Part shown: positions 35,901 to 50,900 of the stretch, piece by piece
Position numbering within the stretch: position 1 is the first letter of the stretch
Layout: each line of letters opens with the position of its first letter
Source of the DNA: Bombyx mori
Lineage: Eukaryota; Arthropoda; Insecta; Lepidoptera; Bombycidae
Assembly (NCBI RefSeq): GCF_030269925.1
Contig: NC_085117.1
Location: 11,780,731-11,844,730, forward strand
Direction of reading: 5' to 3'
Length of the DNA: 64,000 bases
Notes under the pieces: model-generated
Databases searched by the model: none
Told to the model about the DNA's origin: nothing
Seen by the model: the letters and a program-made list of their open reading frames with translations, nothing else
Made by a program: the position numbers and the translations under genes

Positions 35901-38900
35901 CTTTTTTTTTTAATTAGGCAATGAACTGTTTTACTTAATATCGATTAACAAACGAGGAACTTATTTCTGATTGAAATGTTTCTAAATATCGATGTCATCA
36001 TTTTTTAAACGGTTTTATTTTAAAATAGAAGATCAATTTAATTATTTTTAGTGTAATGTTTAATGTCAGTAGTTGTCAGTCAACTGAAAGCATATTACTC
36101 AATGAGCATGGATTTCACGTTGTCCCATGTTGCCCAACAGACTATCATCGTTTAAGATGTTAAAGATGGGAGAGCTTTTTCGATAGTACGGCATTGATTC
36201 AGCTTGATGATCTTTTATTTAGCGGGCATCAAAGATATTCTGAATTTATCCTTTCTTTTTACAGGGCTCTTTTAAGTTAGGTACGGATCAAGTCAATTAT
36301 GTAACATTCATGAAAAAGTGAAGAAGCACTTGTATTCAGATTTATGTTGGAAACGGCTGACGTAGATTTCTAATTATTGTGACCTGTCTTGGGTATTATT
36401 AATGATATTTTATATTATTTTGCAACTACTTTTTTGCCTGCAGCTTCACCTGCGTGGACAGCCGACTAGACGTTAACTGATGCTGGGGTTCATAAAACAT
36501 TCACTTTTTTTTTCTACCTATGCTGATAGCCTTCAGATGCTATTTCAGCGTAATCTTAACTAGTAGGTGAGCTCACGGGGCTCAAACCTGACGACGTTGC
36601 TAACACGAACCCTAGCAAGAGCCGTTATTCGCAGAATTTACCACCGGATCGGAAAAGTGATCCACTGAGAAGGTCCGGCGAGAAACTCAATGGGCTGTGT
36701 CTGTGGGTTAACTTACTTCGTCGCAAGCGACGGGTTCGACGAGAACGATGACCGGTGCTTGAGGTACCTAAAAGCACCGTTAGTGGATCGGGAGGAAAAA
36801 CATTCACAATGTCCTTGAGCCACCCAATAAACTCAGTTGAAACCAGAGATCGTAGTTTCAATTGAATTGTATCAAGTAACGATAACAACAATAAAACTAT
36901 TTTTATATGTATAATTAGTTTTTATGTATAATAAGTATTTTTGTGGATTTCCATCTATTTCAAGTATTTTGTATTGAAATTTTAACTGAAGTCGTTGTGG
37001 TCCAAATGGTAAGATTTTTTGTGTATTCGTAGCGATACGACTAGGCCGATGTTGAAATCTCGCCGGCAGATACCAATTTTGTCTAATGAAATACGTACCT
37101 ACTTAACTCGTACGTACTTACATGTTCACGAACGACTTTCACAATTAACGAATAATGTCGTGTAATAAAAATAAAACCCGCAAAAAATATAATTGTGTAA
37201 TTACTATACAAGATACATAGACTCAAGTCGTAAGGCGAGAGGTGGCATTTACACACATTGTCAAAACTATGGACACCGTTATCCATTTCATTAGAAACGA
37301 ATTTTAGGTTAATCTTATGCTTAATGGATACTTAATCTACCATCGCATACATAATAGGACTGATAGTTTATGAAGCAGAGAGTGACACAAGCAACCGTTT
37401 TTAACTTATTTCACCCTTTTTTACAAATTTAACGCCACTCAAACCGCGGGGTATCTCTAGTAATATAAAAATAATTAACACAATCACAGATGCCGCGAAC
37501 GAGTCGTTAGGTTTTATACTCAGGAATGCTACGGAAATAAAAAAGAATTCTATTACATATAGCTATATAATAGCTATGTCAGAAGTAAGTTAGACTGGGG
37601 CTGCGACGTTTGTAAGTAGAGTTACATATAAATCTATGTTAACAGCATTAAGAGTATTAAAAAGAAAGTTTGGCCGCATGCCATGACGTTTTAGACCACT
37701 TACCTAGTAGTATAGTGGCAGGGTTGAACATTATATAATGTAAACATTGAGTGACGGACCTGACTGACATGTTAAGTTTGTTATCCACGTCGAGTTATCA
37801 ACAACTCTGTTGACTTTCAATGCATCCTAAATAAATGATCTTTGAAAGAGCCATCCAAATTGCATCGCCTCCCTATTGCTTTTCTTAGTCCGCGTTCTGT
37901 TAGAACCAATTCAGGCAAACATCCGCTTGTTTTTCGTCTGGTTAGCCTTTGTAATCACACAATTAGTAAGAAAGTCTTGATATATTTACCGACTTCTCAA
38001 CTAATTAACCATTAACTATAGTAAGAAATAAATTCACAAATGCTGGTTTTACCTCATCAACCCTAATGATATGTATTTATTACTATAACTATTTTATGTT
38101 TTACTTTAGGGGTTTTATTTTTGTTGTTTCGCTTTCTTTAATGCATATTGAGATTGCCAGTTATATACCTTACAGATATCAAGTGTTTAGAACGTTAGAT
38201 TTTTTTTCTTATCTGTTGCAACTCTCTCCACTACTGTTTGGCAATACTTGTAAATGAATAAATAATTCGTTTTAATTACGTATAATAACGTTGATAATGC
38301 AATAAGAAAGAAAAGAAAAATCGAAGGACAATATTTAGTGGAAGACTCACAGTGTTGGTAGGAGCATCGGGTGTGGCGGCAACGTTTCTTCTTCGCAAGT
38401 GCGGACGTGCCAATGCACCCGCGGCACATAACAGCACAGCGGCGCCAATACATGCGCCTGCCCACCACCACCCTGAAATATGAAGTCACATTCATGGAAT
38501 CCAATATTGTAGTGGACACAACAATATAAATACGGATAAAGAATGCTGACAGATACATGGTATGAGATAATGCAGCCAAAAGCCGCCAAAAGCTTTTCAT
38601 CTCTTCACTACTAAGAGTCGATTTTTTAGTTGTCACATAAAAGTTGTTCACGAAATGATATACAAAGTAATTAAGCTGTTATATTAATTTCAGTGAAAAA
38701 GTGATTGCATTTGTTTTAGATTTGCCTACAAAGGCAATAAAAAAAAAAAAAAAAAAAAAAAAGATTTAAATTCTGTCGGTTTGTGATTTACTTGATAAAT
38801 AGCCCCATGATTGGAAAGTTAGGCTTTATTGGATAAACGAAAAGAGAATTTTGTTAAAATAGTTTAGTTACTTGAAGTTTGAGAAACGTAGCCCGTACTC

Positions 38901-41900
38901 GTAGCACCATCGTAGAGGAAGCCTGTAGCCAGTGAATGTATTTTTAAACTGGTTTCAAAGTTCTGTACATTTAGATAGTTGAGTAAATTGTTAATTTAGT
39001 ATCATCAATTGTCTTTTGAACAATAAAAATCAACTATATTAATATATATGTATATCATCATACATCCATATATTTATAAAAAAATTTTCAAAGGATCGGT
39101 TCATTTTATTTACATAATATGGTTTTAAACACATATAAAACGTTACATAATTATGCGAGCGTGGGTATATAAGTATAATGTTCGCGCATTAACTGTGCCA
39201 CGTTAATTTAGAAGCAAACTAAAAAAAACATTTGAACTCCACTGATTTCATTAGAACTTTGAGGGAGCATGTGGTATAGAGCATAAAAGGATGTTCTTTA
39301 CTAATTTCGAGATCACGAAATAAAAATCAATAGCACCTGCAGAAATCAGACCAGAGCGTTGTCTTCGTTGTCTTCTTGTTCAGCGGTTCCCAATTTCTTC
39401 TTCTAATTAACGAATGTTGTGGATGTGAACCATTACGATAAAAGTCTAGTGACAGCTAATTTTGATGGCTGTATTTTTGAGAAAAATGCAAAATTGCATT
39501 TATTTATCAGACACGCAAAAATAGTAAGAGTGAAATTAAAAATGAAAAAGAGTTATTTATTTCATATCTATCGATATGTCCCTTTGGTTAATAAATCGAT
39601 ATTTATATATTTTTTAATCTAGTGTTTAAACTGGTAACAAAAAGCACGTAGATTTAAATAAGATGTATGTATTGGGTACGCATCTATTTTCGCACGAGAG
39701 TTGTTTGCGTGGTTGGGTTAATTTTAGCAACCTTAATAAGAATATCTCGACATTCAAGCGAAGCATAGCGCGTACACTCAAATTTAATACGAGCAATAGA
39801 ATTTGTTTATCGTGTGTTTAAGATTTATAGTACACAGCAAAATGAAAATGTCACATACCTAATAGAAATTTGATTTTGTAGTTAGTTAGATCAGTTAGTA
39901 TTTCTAAAATCTAATCACGGAGCTGGATTCTTGTTGCGTTTTATTATTTAATATACTTGGTTTTCGATATTAATTTGACGCAAACTACTGACGTATCCTG
40001 TCTTTCTTTTTTTTATCTACCCTTTTTAATCGTTTGAATTTTAACGGTTATTGATCCCATTGCTGTTCTTCATAATAATAATTTGATCAAGCGATACAGG
40101 GTGTAAGCTAGTCGTTCCATAAGCTAAAATGTATATTACTATCTTAGAATAAACAAAACAATATTCAATAGGGCTCAACCCGTAATCCAAAGCTAAGACA
40201 GCTGGTGAATGCCGGCACCGCCTCACACGAGACCGTTGACCTCTCATGTCATTTAATTTTAATTGTATTACATTGCGCGTAGGGTAATACATTAACTGAA
40301 TGTGTAAGCTTTTGATAGAGATTTTTTTAAATAAAAAATAGAAGCGAACCAGCACTATTTTTGCTTTTGGGATTGATCCTTTTACACCCGGTATTTAGTT
40401 TGTGGTTCAAGCCAAAACAAACGGCATGTGGTCGCGCGTACTCGACAAAAATTCGACATCGTTCGCCCAAGAATGCACAGTGCGGGTATTAATAGAGATC
40501 AAGAGGAGCGCGGGGGCGGCGCCGTCGTCTGGTGTCGGTCTGCCGGGGCCTGCGGGCGACCACCGAAATAACTTCTCCAGCTGGCGGTACCTGGCCACGT
40601 GGCTCGAAGTACTCCCTGCTGCTTACCTGTCCTGGTCAACTCACAAATATTCACGTGACGCGCCCTCGGCACAGTCATTCCGATCAGTGTCGCAACACTA
40701 AACGACATTCCCAATAATCAACGGCTAATTCTTTACGGAAATAAGCAGCTGTCTGGTAGATAAGGTTATTAATAATTTCAACTTTGTTATCTTCCTACAT
40801 TATTTTGTCCGTCAGGGACAGATTTATATTAACATATCACGACAATATCACGCTCTTCTTATCACCGTTCATAAATATAATTAAAATAATTAAAATTATA
40901 ATGAAGCGACGTAAATCTACAATTATTTTAATGAAATGAATATAATTAAAATAATGAAAAGAATATACTTATATTAATAAAATCATAATATTTTCACTGA
41001 AATAGATCGGTGTTTTGGTAAGTAAATCTTACGTAAGGCTAAAACGTGTTCACGAACGACTTTCCACATTTATGGAAATTTCGAAACACGCAAATTTATT
41101 AAAATTTTGAAATACGCAAATTTAAAGGGCATAATATAAGCTTATATTGACAGAATCCACCATCTTTCTAATGGGGTTTCGAACAATCATGCGTTCCGGT
41201 GCGAAGGGCCTGCCGTCAACTCAAAGTATTTAAAACCAATTGAGTCTCCGATCTACGTCAACTCGACGGACCATGATGGGTATTTATGGATATTTACATA
41301 TTAATACGTGATACGTGAACTTTGTATCCCTTTTTACGAAAATTGCGCGGACGAAGGAGTATGAAATTTTCCACACTTAGGTATACAGGATATAGAGAAG
41401 AAGTGCACAATGCTAATATTTTTTTAAAATAATGCATAAAAGATACATTAAATCAATAAAGAAAACATTACACACACTACATACCATATATTTGACGCAC
41501 ACACGCATGCATACTATTTATTGTCAAACTTTTGTTCTTGACGTCTGTAGTCAAATTGAGAATGGATTAAATATTGTTTGTCTTTATTAATATTTTTTAT
41601 AGTGCAGCCTTGGCTAAACTTGAATGCATGACTGTTTCGCGGTAGAAACAGGCAGCACTGTGGTATAATGCAGATACGCATGGCATCCTTCTTATCATCT
41701 TATATACTCGTTTATCTACATATATTTGACACAAAAGGCAACAAATTTAAGCCATGGAATGACATTCAAGAGTTCGCGTGAAATTGTGAATCAGTGTAGG
41801 TACGTAGTAAGCAGTACGTACGTACATACATATATTAATGAAATTCCAGTGTTTATTTTTAGCACATAAAAGGCGTGGTTACGGGTTTCGTTGCTTAATG

Positions 41901-44900
41901 CAAAATTTTCACAACCAGACAAACTTTAACTCTTCTTTATGATAAAAATTAAATGTGGGTTGAATTTTTTTGATTCGCTTTTATCACTCATCCGTTCTGT
42001 ACTTTATAATCGTACCTAATGTCTATATATTAATACGTGATGCAAAAACTTTGTACCCCTATTTACGAAAATTGCGCAGACGGAGGAGTATGAAATTTCC
42101 CACACTTATAGAGAATATAGAGAAGGAGTGCACAATGCTCATATTTTTTTAAAATAATGCATAAAGGATACAATAAATCAATACAGAAAACATTACACAC
42201 ACTGCCATGTATTTGACACACACACATATGTATAATAATATATACTCTTGGTTTATTGTTCAACTTTAGTTTGTCAAAAACTGTGGTCAAATTGAAAATA
42301 GGTTAATATTGTTTATCTTTAATATTATTTGTCTATAGTGTAGTCTTGGCGAAATCTGTGATTATAGAAGTATAATAGTCTTTGACAATATAACCATAAT
42401 AATGTTGAAACTTATAATTTTAATTAATCATAGTCGAATTTCGACTACTGCGGGACCACTAGTTTTATTTAAAATTTATAAATAATAAAGGCACTCCTAG
42501 GAAATCGTTTGATAGAAACTCGTAGGCTGTATTTGGTAGGGTGGCTAGGGGCTTCGGGAGGAGGTTGGCGGGACGTCTAGACATAGCGTAATTAGAAAGG
42601 TGAACGCGTAGGCTGCGACGGCGCGCTTGGCTTGCCGCCTCATTCTCTGACTACCGACTTACTCTAATTAATACTAACAAGTACATAGCTTCGATACGAG
42701 AACGAACAACGATGCGGAAAAACTTGTCTAACATCACGTCATATAAACAGCGGTGACAAAATGACCTGCGTTTGGATGCACGGTGAATTAATTGAACTAA
42801 TAGATCTTATTACTGTTATTAGTATTGCTGTTATTAGTTATTGCTGTTATTAGTTTTACTGGTGGTAGGACATCTTGTGAGTCCGCGCGGGTAGGTACCA
42901 CCACCCTGCCTATTTCGGCCGTGAAGCAGTAATGCGTTTCGGTTTGAAGGATGGGGCAGCCGTTGTAACTATACTGATACCTTAGAACTTATATCTCAAG
43001 GTGGGTGGCGCATTTACGTCTTAGATGTCTATAGGCTCCAGTAACCACTTAACACCAGGTGGGCTGTGAGCTCGTCCACCCCTCTAAGCAATAAAAAAAA
43101 ATCATGGAACTGACTGGACTGCAAGTGCTGAAGGATTTCATTCAAATACTCATCGAAATGGTTCAATGGTGTGTTCGATGTTACAATACGTTCATGCTGT
43201 TTTATTTTTTCATAAAAACAAAATCGCGTAGGCATGTACCCACCTATGTAAAAATATAAGTAGGTACGGTATATTAAGCAGAACTATATAATTAATTGTA
43301 GCGTTTTCATAAATTAAATATAATCATCTGGGTTCAATTATATTAAAATTTTATAATTGTTTTGTTTAATTTAGTTTGTAATTTTACAGTTACAGTACAT
43401 TAAATGAATGACAGTGTGTAAGTATTGTCATTGAAATGCCTTTCAAATTATATTTCAATTGATAAGAGATGATAGTCGTGTGATAAAATTCTATTATTTA
43501 TCATTATTTTCGTTTAACAGAAGATCGCCATGGTTATTTCTCAATCGTCAATTTATTGCTGTAAGATCATCTTATTGAAAACATTATGTTTGATTCTGCA
43601 GCTCAGTGATTTTTCACGTAAAAGAATATACGAAGATTGATGACAGATCCTTAACCATTTCCCAACTATACCAAATTTGAAAAGACCTAGCTAGTGGCGG
43701 CTACAATCTAATTTATATATTTTTGAATAAATTACCAATTTTTGCTTTTTAAAACATCATGACGCTACAGGTTTGAAGGTCACGCTTAGTATCAGAGGAA
43801 GTCATTGTGTTCACTCAGTAATTGTCTTGTTCCTCTGGCTGGGCGGTGCGGCTTATTTGTCTACGAGCGCTAATATAAGTTGTTTGTCAACGTCGGACCG
43901 TGCCATGCGCTGTTCTCTAGCTCGAAATAAATAACAAGAAGTCGGCGGCGCGTCATCGCCGTCATCCGTCAGCTAGCGCGACTGCGTCCTCGAAAACAAT
44001 CGCCATTGTCTATGCGATTGCAGTATCGCGGTCTTATTCAGAAACGTAAATGCGTTACATATGAATGGTGTGTGTCGTAATCGTCGTTGTGTTCAAACAT
44101 TCGTAATTTCATGTTGATGGCTCTTTTGATTCCGTGCGTACATGCATCGAACAGAGACCACTTTAGCTTACTTACCCCGAGATAAGGTTTTATATGAAAT
44201 CAACGATTGCTTAAAATGGCACCGAAACTGAAGTATTGTAAATGTTTAAAGCAAACTCTCATACCTTAAGATACTGTTAATTTTTTTGCTGTGTGAAAAG
44301 TAACGTAATTGTCACTGTTTTTAGGTACTTAGCCCAGTATTTCAATTTAAAAGTATTTTTAATTATGAAGTATTTTTCATTTTTCTAATAAAAAATATTT
44401 AGGGCTATGGGCCTTATACGAGGAGTCCGCGTCTAGGGGTTACTCGGGGTATGTGGAGCTTGAAGGTCTGCAGATATTAGGAGCAGACCGCGGGCCCAAG
44501 GATAAAACCCTACCCACCAAACAACTCGCACTACTTGCACTCTCTTTCTTACCCTACTTCTGATCTCCTTCCGGGGTCAGAACCCGGGCCGAGTCGGAGG
44601 GTTCCCGCGGTCAACATTACAACCAGACCACGGCGCCAACCCAAGGACGCTCGACCGATGGGTCATCGAGGCGATCGTCGACGACCAACGACGCTGGTCT
44701 CTACGTTAAGGCGGTCCATCAGGCTGTCCAGACGATACAGCAGATGTTCAGAGATATATAAAAAAATTCGTAAATTATGATAAGTTACTAGTAAAATATA
44801 AGCTTTCGAATGGGTTTTTTTATACCCACCGGCTTTCGCTTGAGCGAATAATTTGATACACCCTGTGTATTGACTATTCTACTATGTTTTCATTTCTCAA

Positions 44901-47900
44901 ATGCATGTTTTTGCTTAAGGTGTCGATTTTATAAAAAAATATTTGATTACAACGACTGAATTGTGTGCCGGTCTGCTTAAATAAGCAAATACGTCGACAG
45001 AAGAAAAACATATCTTTTCATGTGATTTCTGTTCCTATTCTTGTGACTATAAATCAAGTCTTATGTTACCTTGATTATTACAAGGTCGCTACTGTTCTCT
45101 TTCTATGAAACTACGGAGACAAGACGAAAGGATTTTTATTTGTTTTGTAATTGAGATATATTCAAGTTAATAATGCAGGATAAGAATGATTACGGTTCAT
45201 AATTAAACCGCTTCTATTTGTTTGAACCGTTACATTCGAATACCATTCATTGATTTTAGATAAGAAACTTGCATTCCAAGGATTGTATGCAAATTGTATA
45301 TGAAGAGGACATATGACCACAAAACCAGTACAAGGATGTCGCGGTCCGAGCGATAAATATCCGGTTATTTCTATCTTCGGCGTTCGAACAAAACATGTTT
45401 CTGAACAACATTGTTGTTAATTCTTCACGCAACTGCACTTAGCACTTTATAAAAGGCTTAGTTATCATGTTTACTACATAGTAGATCAAATCTATGAACA
45501 GAACGTAAAAATTAATAATTATTACATGTATTATAGTGGCGGGTAGCCATCATACAACGCAAGATATTTGACAGATGCCTGAGTCTCGCTTACGACATTT
45601 TCAAGATAAGCTTACATATATAAAAGTTCCGAACAGCAAGATTCGGACCGTCGGTCTACCGAGAAAATATCACCCGCTCGGTGGAAGATCTTCCCTTTGT
45701 CGCTTAAGCCTCCCAAAATTATATTATCAATCATTAATAAATGAAATACTGTAATGAATGGATTGATTGATTGATTGTGTACCTTTTTTCCCATAGAGCT
45801 AACCCCATACTTAGCGTTAACTGGAGCTCATAAACAATACCGCCACTCACCTTGAGACATTAGTTCTAAGTCAAAATTACATATATAATTCAATAGCTAT
45901 CCTTTAAACTATTGCGGAAAGACGAAAACATACACTGCTCCGGATATCGGGAAGCCCAACGCTACGTGCAATTTCGGGGAATCCCACAATTCAAATAAAA
46001 GAGCATCAAATAACAACAGCGTCAAACACTGTACAAGACAAACAATTTTAGAAAAAAAAAGTTACTGATGACGGTGTTTACCACTAAAATCAACGATGTG
46101 ATGATGCCCAGTATATATTATGATATAATTCATTTGCATTTTTCGTTAATGTAGATAGGACGGATACTTTGATGTGGCAACGTTGTCTGCATGATGCAGT
46201 AACACCAAAAATCAGGTTACGACATAACGATATCTCGTTTCTATTAAAAACAAAATTCAATTTAAAGTACCTTGCGAATTTCATATTCGGAAGGCTTTTG
46301 TTCGTCCCAATCTCACAGGTGTCTCACTTGACTCACATGGTGTTGTAGTAGTTAACCCTTAGCCCCCATGACTGCTGGGCCGAGGGTCGTGTGTTCGATT
46401 CCCGCGTCAGGCAAACACGCGTGTCATGAACACGTTTGTTTTTCTTTATCTGAGTGTTTAATATAGATTTAAATATATATAAGTATATTTATCAGTCTTA
46501 ATTATATTAGTATCATCTTATTACAGGGAATCTTATTTTTCGGGTTAGACGAACGTGTTTGTCGTGAATTGTTCCCAATTCTTAATATTAGTAATGTTTT
46601 TATTTAGTTGCTGTAAAAAGTGACCAGGTTTTAATATCTGTTTTTTTACCTCAGTGACTAATTCATTTGGGTATGCATTAGGGACTTAAAATTACGGTGT
46701 CGTACTGTCAATAATTTCGATCTGAATAAGGTCGATCCAAGATTCGACATCCGGTTCAAACATTATTTATAATATCTTGTTTCAAATTAAAAGGAAGTAG
46801 GTCGAGGCTATTTAAAGTGTTCAAAACACTGATGTTTAGTAGCCGGGCAGTTATAAAAATACAAGTTATATTTTGACTTACTTTTTTGTATACAATATAT
46901 GTATATAGATTAAGGGATAGGTCAGGGGAAAAGTTTTTTTTGTGTTATATATGCCAATTAAAAATGGATTTTTCCTCGTTTATTTGGTTTTTATTACAAT
47001 ATAAATGTGTATGTGCCGTTTTGTTCTATAGATTGTTGCTATTTTGTTGGTATTGACATAATACCATTGGTGTAGCAATTTTGGAACTTGGGCAAAAACT
47101 GCGACAAGTAATTTTGACAGTCCTTTCTTGATGTAGCTTTAGAGATCCGAATCGATGGTTTTCCTCTGTGTTATAAGTTCATAATGAACGATGCCTTTCC
47201 AATTCTACCGTACAGCATCACCTTATTGCGAATTCATTCGGGTTTCGTTAGGGTCTGTGGTGTTTAGTTACCCTTTGACCATACTCTTTTCGACGCACAT
47301 TCTTGTCGAAGATAATTAATATATTGTCCATGATTAGTGCTTAAAAATCACCATTTTCAAAAACGGTTCGATTTCACTACGTTTCTATATAATAGAAAAT
47401 CAGGGAAAAACGTAATTTTTGCATTTTTATAATGTCATGAATTAAAACTATTGAATTCATCTAATATACGAATAGTAATACCAATTTGTGTATAGTTGAG
47501 TTCGTCGTCCAAAGATAAGACCGCTCGGTATCAAGGAATGAGACTATGCAAGTAATCAAATCTTATAGGCAGGTATAATTTTTTCTAAGGAAGCGTGTAC
47601 TTAAAATATGTTAACGAATGACCTCCATGGTGTAGGATTAACATCGTCTAATTATAAACAATCCCGTAAATTTTATTCATTATTGGTCCCAGGGCGTATT
47701 TTCGGTCTACACGAGTTGGTGCTACCTATAACTTTGCTGCCACCATCTTGCATTTTTTGACACACAGCAGTCATGGATTTCGGTATTGAGGGCCGGACAG
47801 CCACTATACAATTTAAACTTCAACTTCATATTTCAAGGGCTCTGGTAACTATGAAACACCAGATCGACTAAGAGCCTGTTTATACACGCAAATAAAAAGA

Positions 47901-50900
47901 AATAAAAAGGATACACTGAGTGGCCACTTCATAGGCGAAAAGTAAAGTAAAGGTTTATTAATAATGCTTAACACATCAGCAGTACGTGAGTGCAATGATT
48001 ACGCGGTAAAGTGTTGAAAACAAGCGTGCGATTTGTTTTCTTGTAGTGAAACAGTTAAGACTTTCACTGTGCGTACCGAGTCGGTTATCTCGACGCGTGT
48101 GCATATTTCCCGTCATTTTTGCGCGCGCGCGAAGGGGCAAGCGCGGTCTCGATTGTTTTCGTCGTGTTTTGCGGTTTATTTCTGGCACCCGAGACGCGCT
48201 GCTGCGGCGGTGCAAGTCGCTGGCACACGTCACTGTCCACGCTGCCACTATAACTGTTGATATTCGATCATTATTATACATATTATGTGGCAAAAATTTC
48301 TTTACGTTAAACACAAACACTCATTCATTTCATCTTATTATTTACCCGTTTATAATTTAAAAAAAAAAAAATTGATATGTTTAGTTTTATTAAAAAGTGT
48401 TCTAATTTCAATTCGCCTCGAAATTTGAATTCAGTTATTTACATGGCAATTGCTAAATAGGCTGGTATGCCGAAAGTTAATTTTGTTTTTTAATTAGAAT
48501 CGAACGTTTGATTAACTGTCATTCGCTTCAAAATCAAAGGTTGCTTTAGTTAATTTGGAAATTAAAAAAAACATGCATTTCATTTCATTATACTACTATG
48601 ATTTTTATTTAATCACATGTTGAAAAACATTCTTATTCGTGTTCCATTGAATATTTTGTAGTTTATAATGTAATTATCATATACATATGCATGCATCAAG
48701 CATGCAAAGACACAAGTGTGACAATAAAATTTGATAGCAGGACAATTTTTACGATATGAAATCCACAATCATCAGAGCATCTTACATGATAATGGTCTGA
48801 CTCGCTAGCTATCAGTATAGATAATGTACATATGTTTATTTATTTGGCAAACCTGAACAACTACTAATGCCTTATTCTCACTATCTACTTCTTCTACATT
48901 AATTGAAACCTTCAGCTAATCCTGATTCTGATTTACCAGTCTACGGTTGAGTGTTGTGAAATGTCACTCAGGGTTATGATAGTAGAACCGTTTCCTTTCC
49001 CGTGTCACTCTTGTCCGAGTGGTCGTGGTTGTCATTCAGTATCATTGCTGTGGGCCTCATGAGCAGTCGCCACATCTCCCGGTGCTTAGTGAGCCTGGTA
49101 CAATCATGTAAACAACCGCCAACTGCCGATTTGACTTGGTAGGTCCATATAAAAAACTACTCGACCAGAACAGAAAGAAAAACCAGTCATTATGATACTA
49201 CAATCGAAAAATCACCACATACGATGAAATTACAATAGCGTTTTTTGGAAGCCATTAATTTCTTTTTTATTGCTTTGAATCGGTAGCCAAGTTTGCGGCC
49301 CGCTGCAGGCATACATATATACTGTAATGTGGAAGAATGTTGTCTCCTGTCGAAGAATGAACTGTTTTAAGTAGTAGCTGTATAAAAATTAATGTCAAAA
49401 AGATATATGTCAAAGTGACATTATTAATGCCACCCACCTTGAGATATAAGTTCTAAGGTCTCAAGTATAGTTTTATGACGGCTTCCCCACTCTTCAAACC
49501 GAAACGCATTACTGCTTCGCGGCAGAAAACTTCACTATATGTGGAATAAGGACAAGAAGAAGAAGAAGAAGAATAATAATAATAATAATAGTTATACTGC
49601 TGGCTTACAGTATGCCATACCACCAATAATCCTTCAACTTAGAATTCGCTTGTTGCAAATTTTCGTCATGCCATATATTCCAATTGACCCGGATATTATG
49701 GTTTACCCGTACTTTTGTATATTTTTTCTTGTCTTCATTACGTTGTGGAGTAGATTTTAAAATTATAGATTATTAAAAATTTTCGAAAACCACCAGGGAT
49801 TTACGAATGTTTTTAACATTCTTTGAAATTCAATGTTCTAATGGTTATCATAATATGTACCTACATACTGCTATGAAGAATATTTCGATATTAATACATC
49901 ATCACATCGCATTCTAGTGACTGTTAATAGGTATAAAGTTAGCTCGCATGGTGGTTACGAGCATCCTACCTACATCTGGGACGAAGCAGTCTTGTATTGG
50001 AGAAAAAATCTAAATCGCCAAAATGTCACACACGTAAATAAGCTATGCAAAAATAATCAAATTGTGTTTGCCAATAAATACTTAACAAAACGAAGTTCTT
50101 AAATGAGTAGGAAGCATTCTCAAATTAAAAAGTTAAGTAAGCTATTGCATCATACAGAATTAACGAAATGAACATTATGCTATCTATAGGCTCCGATTAC
50201 CACTTATCACCCTGAGATTGTCAGAAATTAAGCACAAATAAAAAAAATATAAGTGAAAATACATAAAAGTTATACCTCCTGTGAGCTAATCGTTCCAAGA
50301 ATAAGATAAATGTTTGCTGTTTCAGTTTGAAAACAGCTTCGTTGTCGTTACCTTTCCAGAGAATCAACGGAATGCTGTCTAAGTGATTCGGAGTAATTGT
50401 GATTTGTTGGTGTGAACGTTCTAGTTGCTGTAATTGATATGATTAAAATAAAATGTCGATTGCACAAAACATAATATGATCACATACAAAGATGATTAAC
50501 GAATGCTATTAATTTACCTAATGTAAATATCGTGATTTATATATATATATATATATAAATGTTATGTGGCATTGAAATAATTTGTTTATTTTTCACGAAT
50601 ACGTGACCACAAAAAATGCCTGTAGGCAAATTAGTAGATACTGCAACATATTAACTACCCTCCAATATGACACATGAAGTTGAAGATTCGATTTGAATGA
50701 TTTGATTACAGGAGTGCGTTACGAACCAACAAATATGATAGTTACTACTTTGTCCATCTCTGGCGAAAACCAGCAACTTACCTATTCGCTGGTAGCTTAT
50801 GGGGCTATTCCACTTTCTCGCGTACGGGTAGTCGAGCTCACGAGTTTAATTTGAGAGAATTTGCTAACATTAGCTCTACCAAGAGCAGTGTTTCGCAGAA

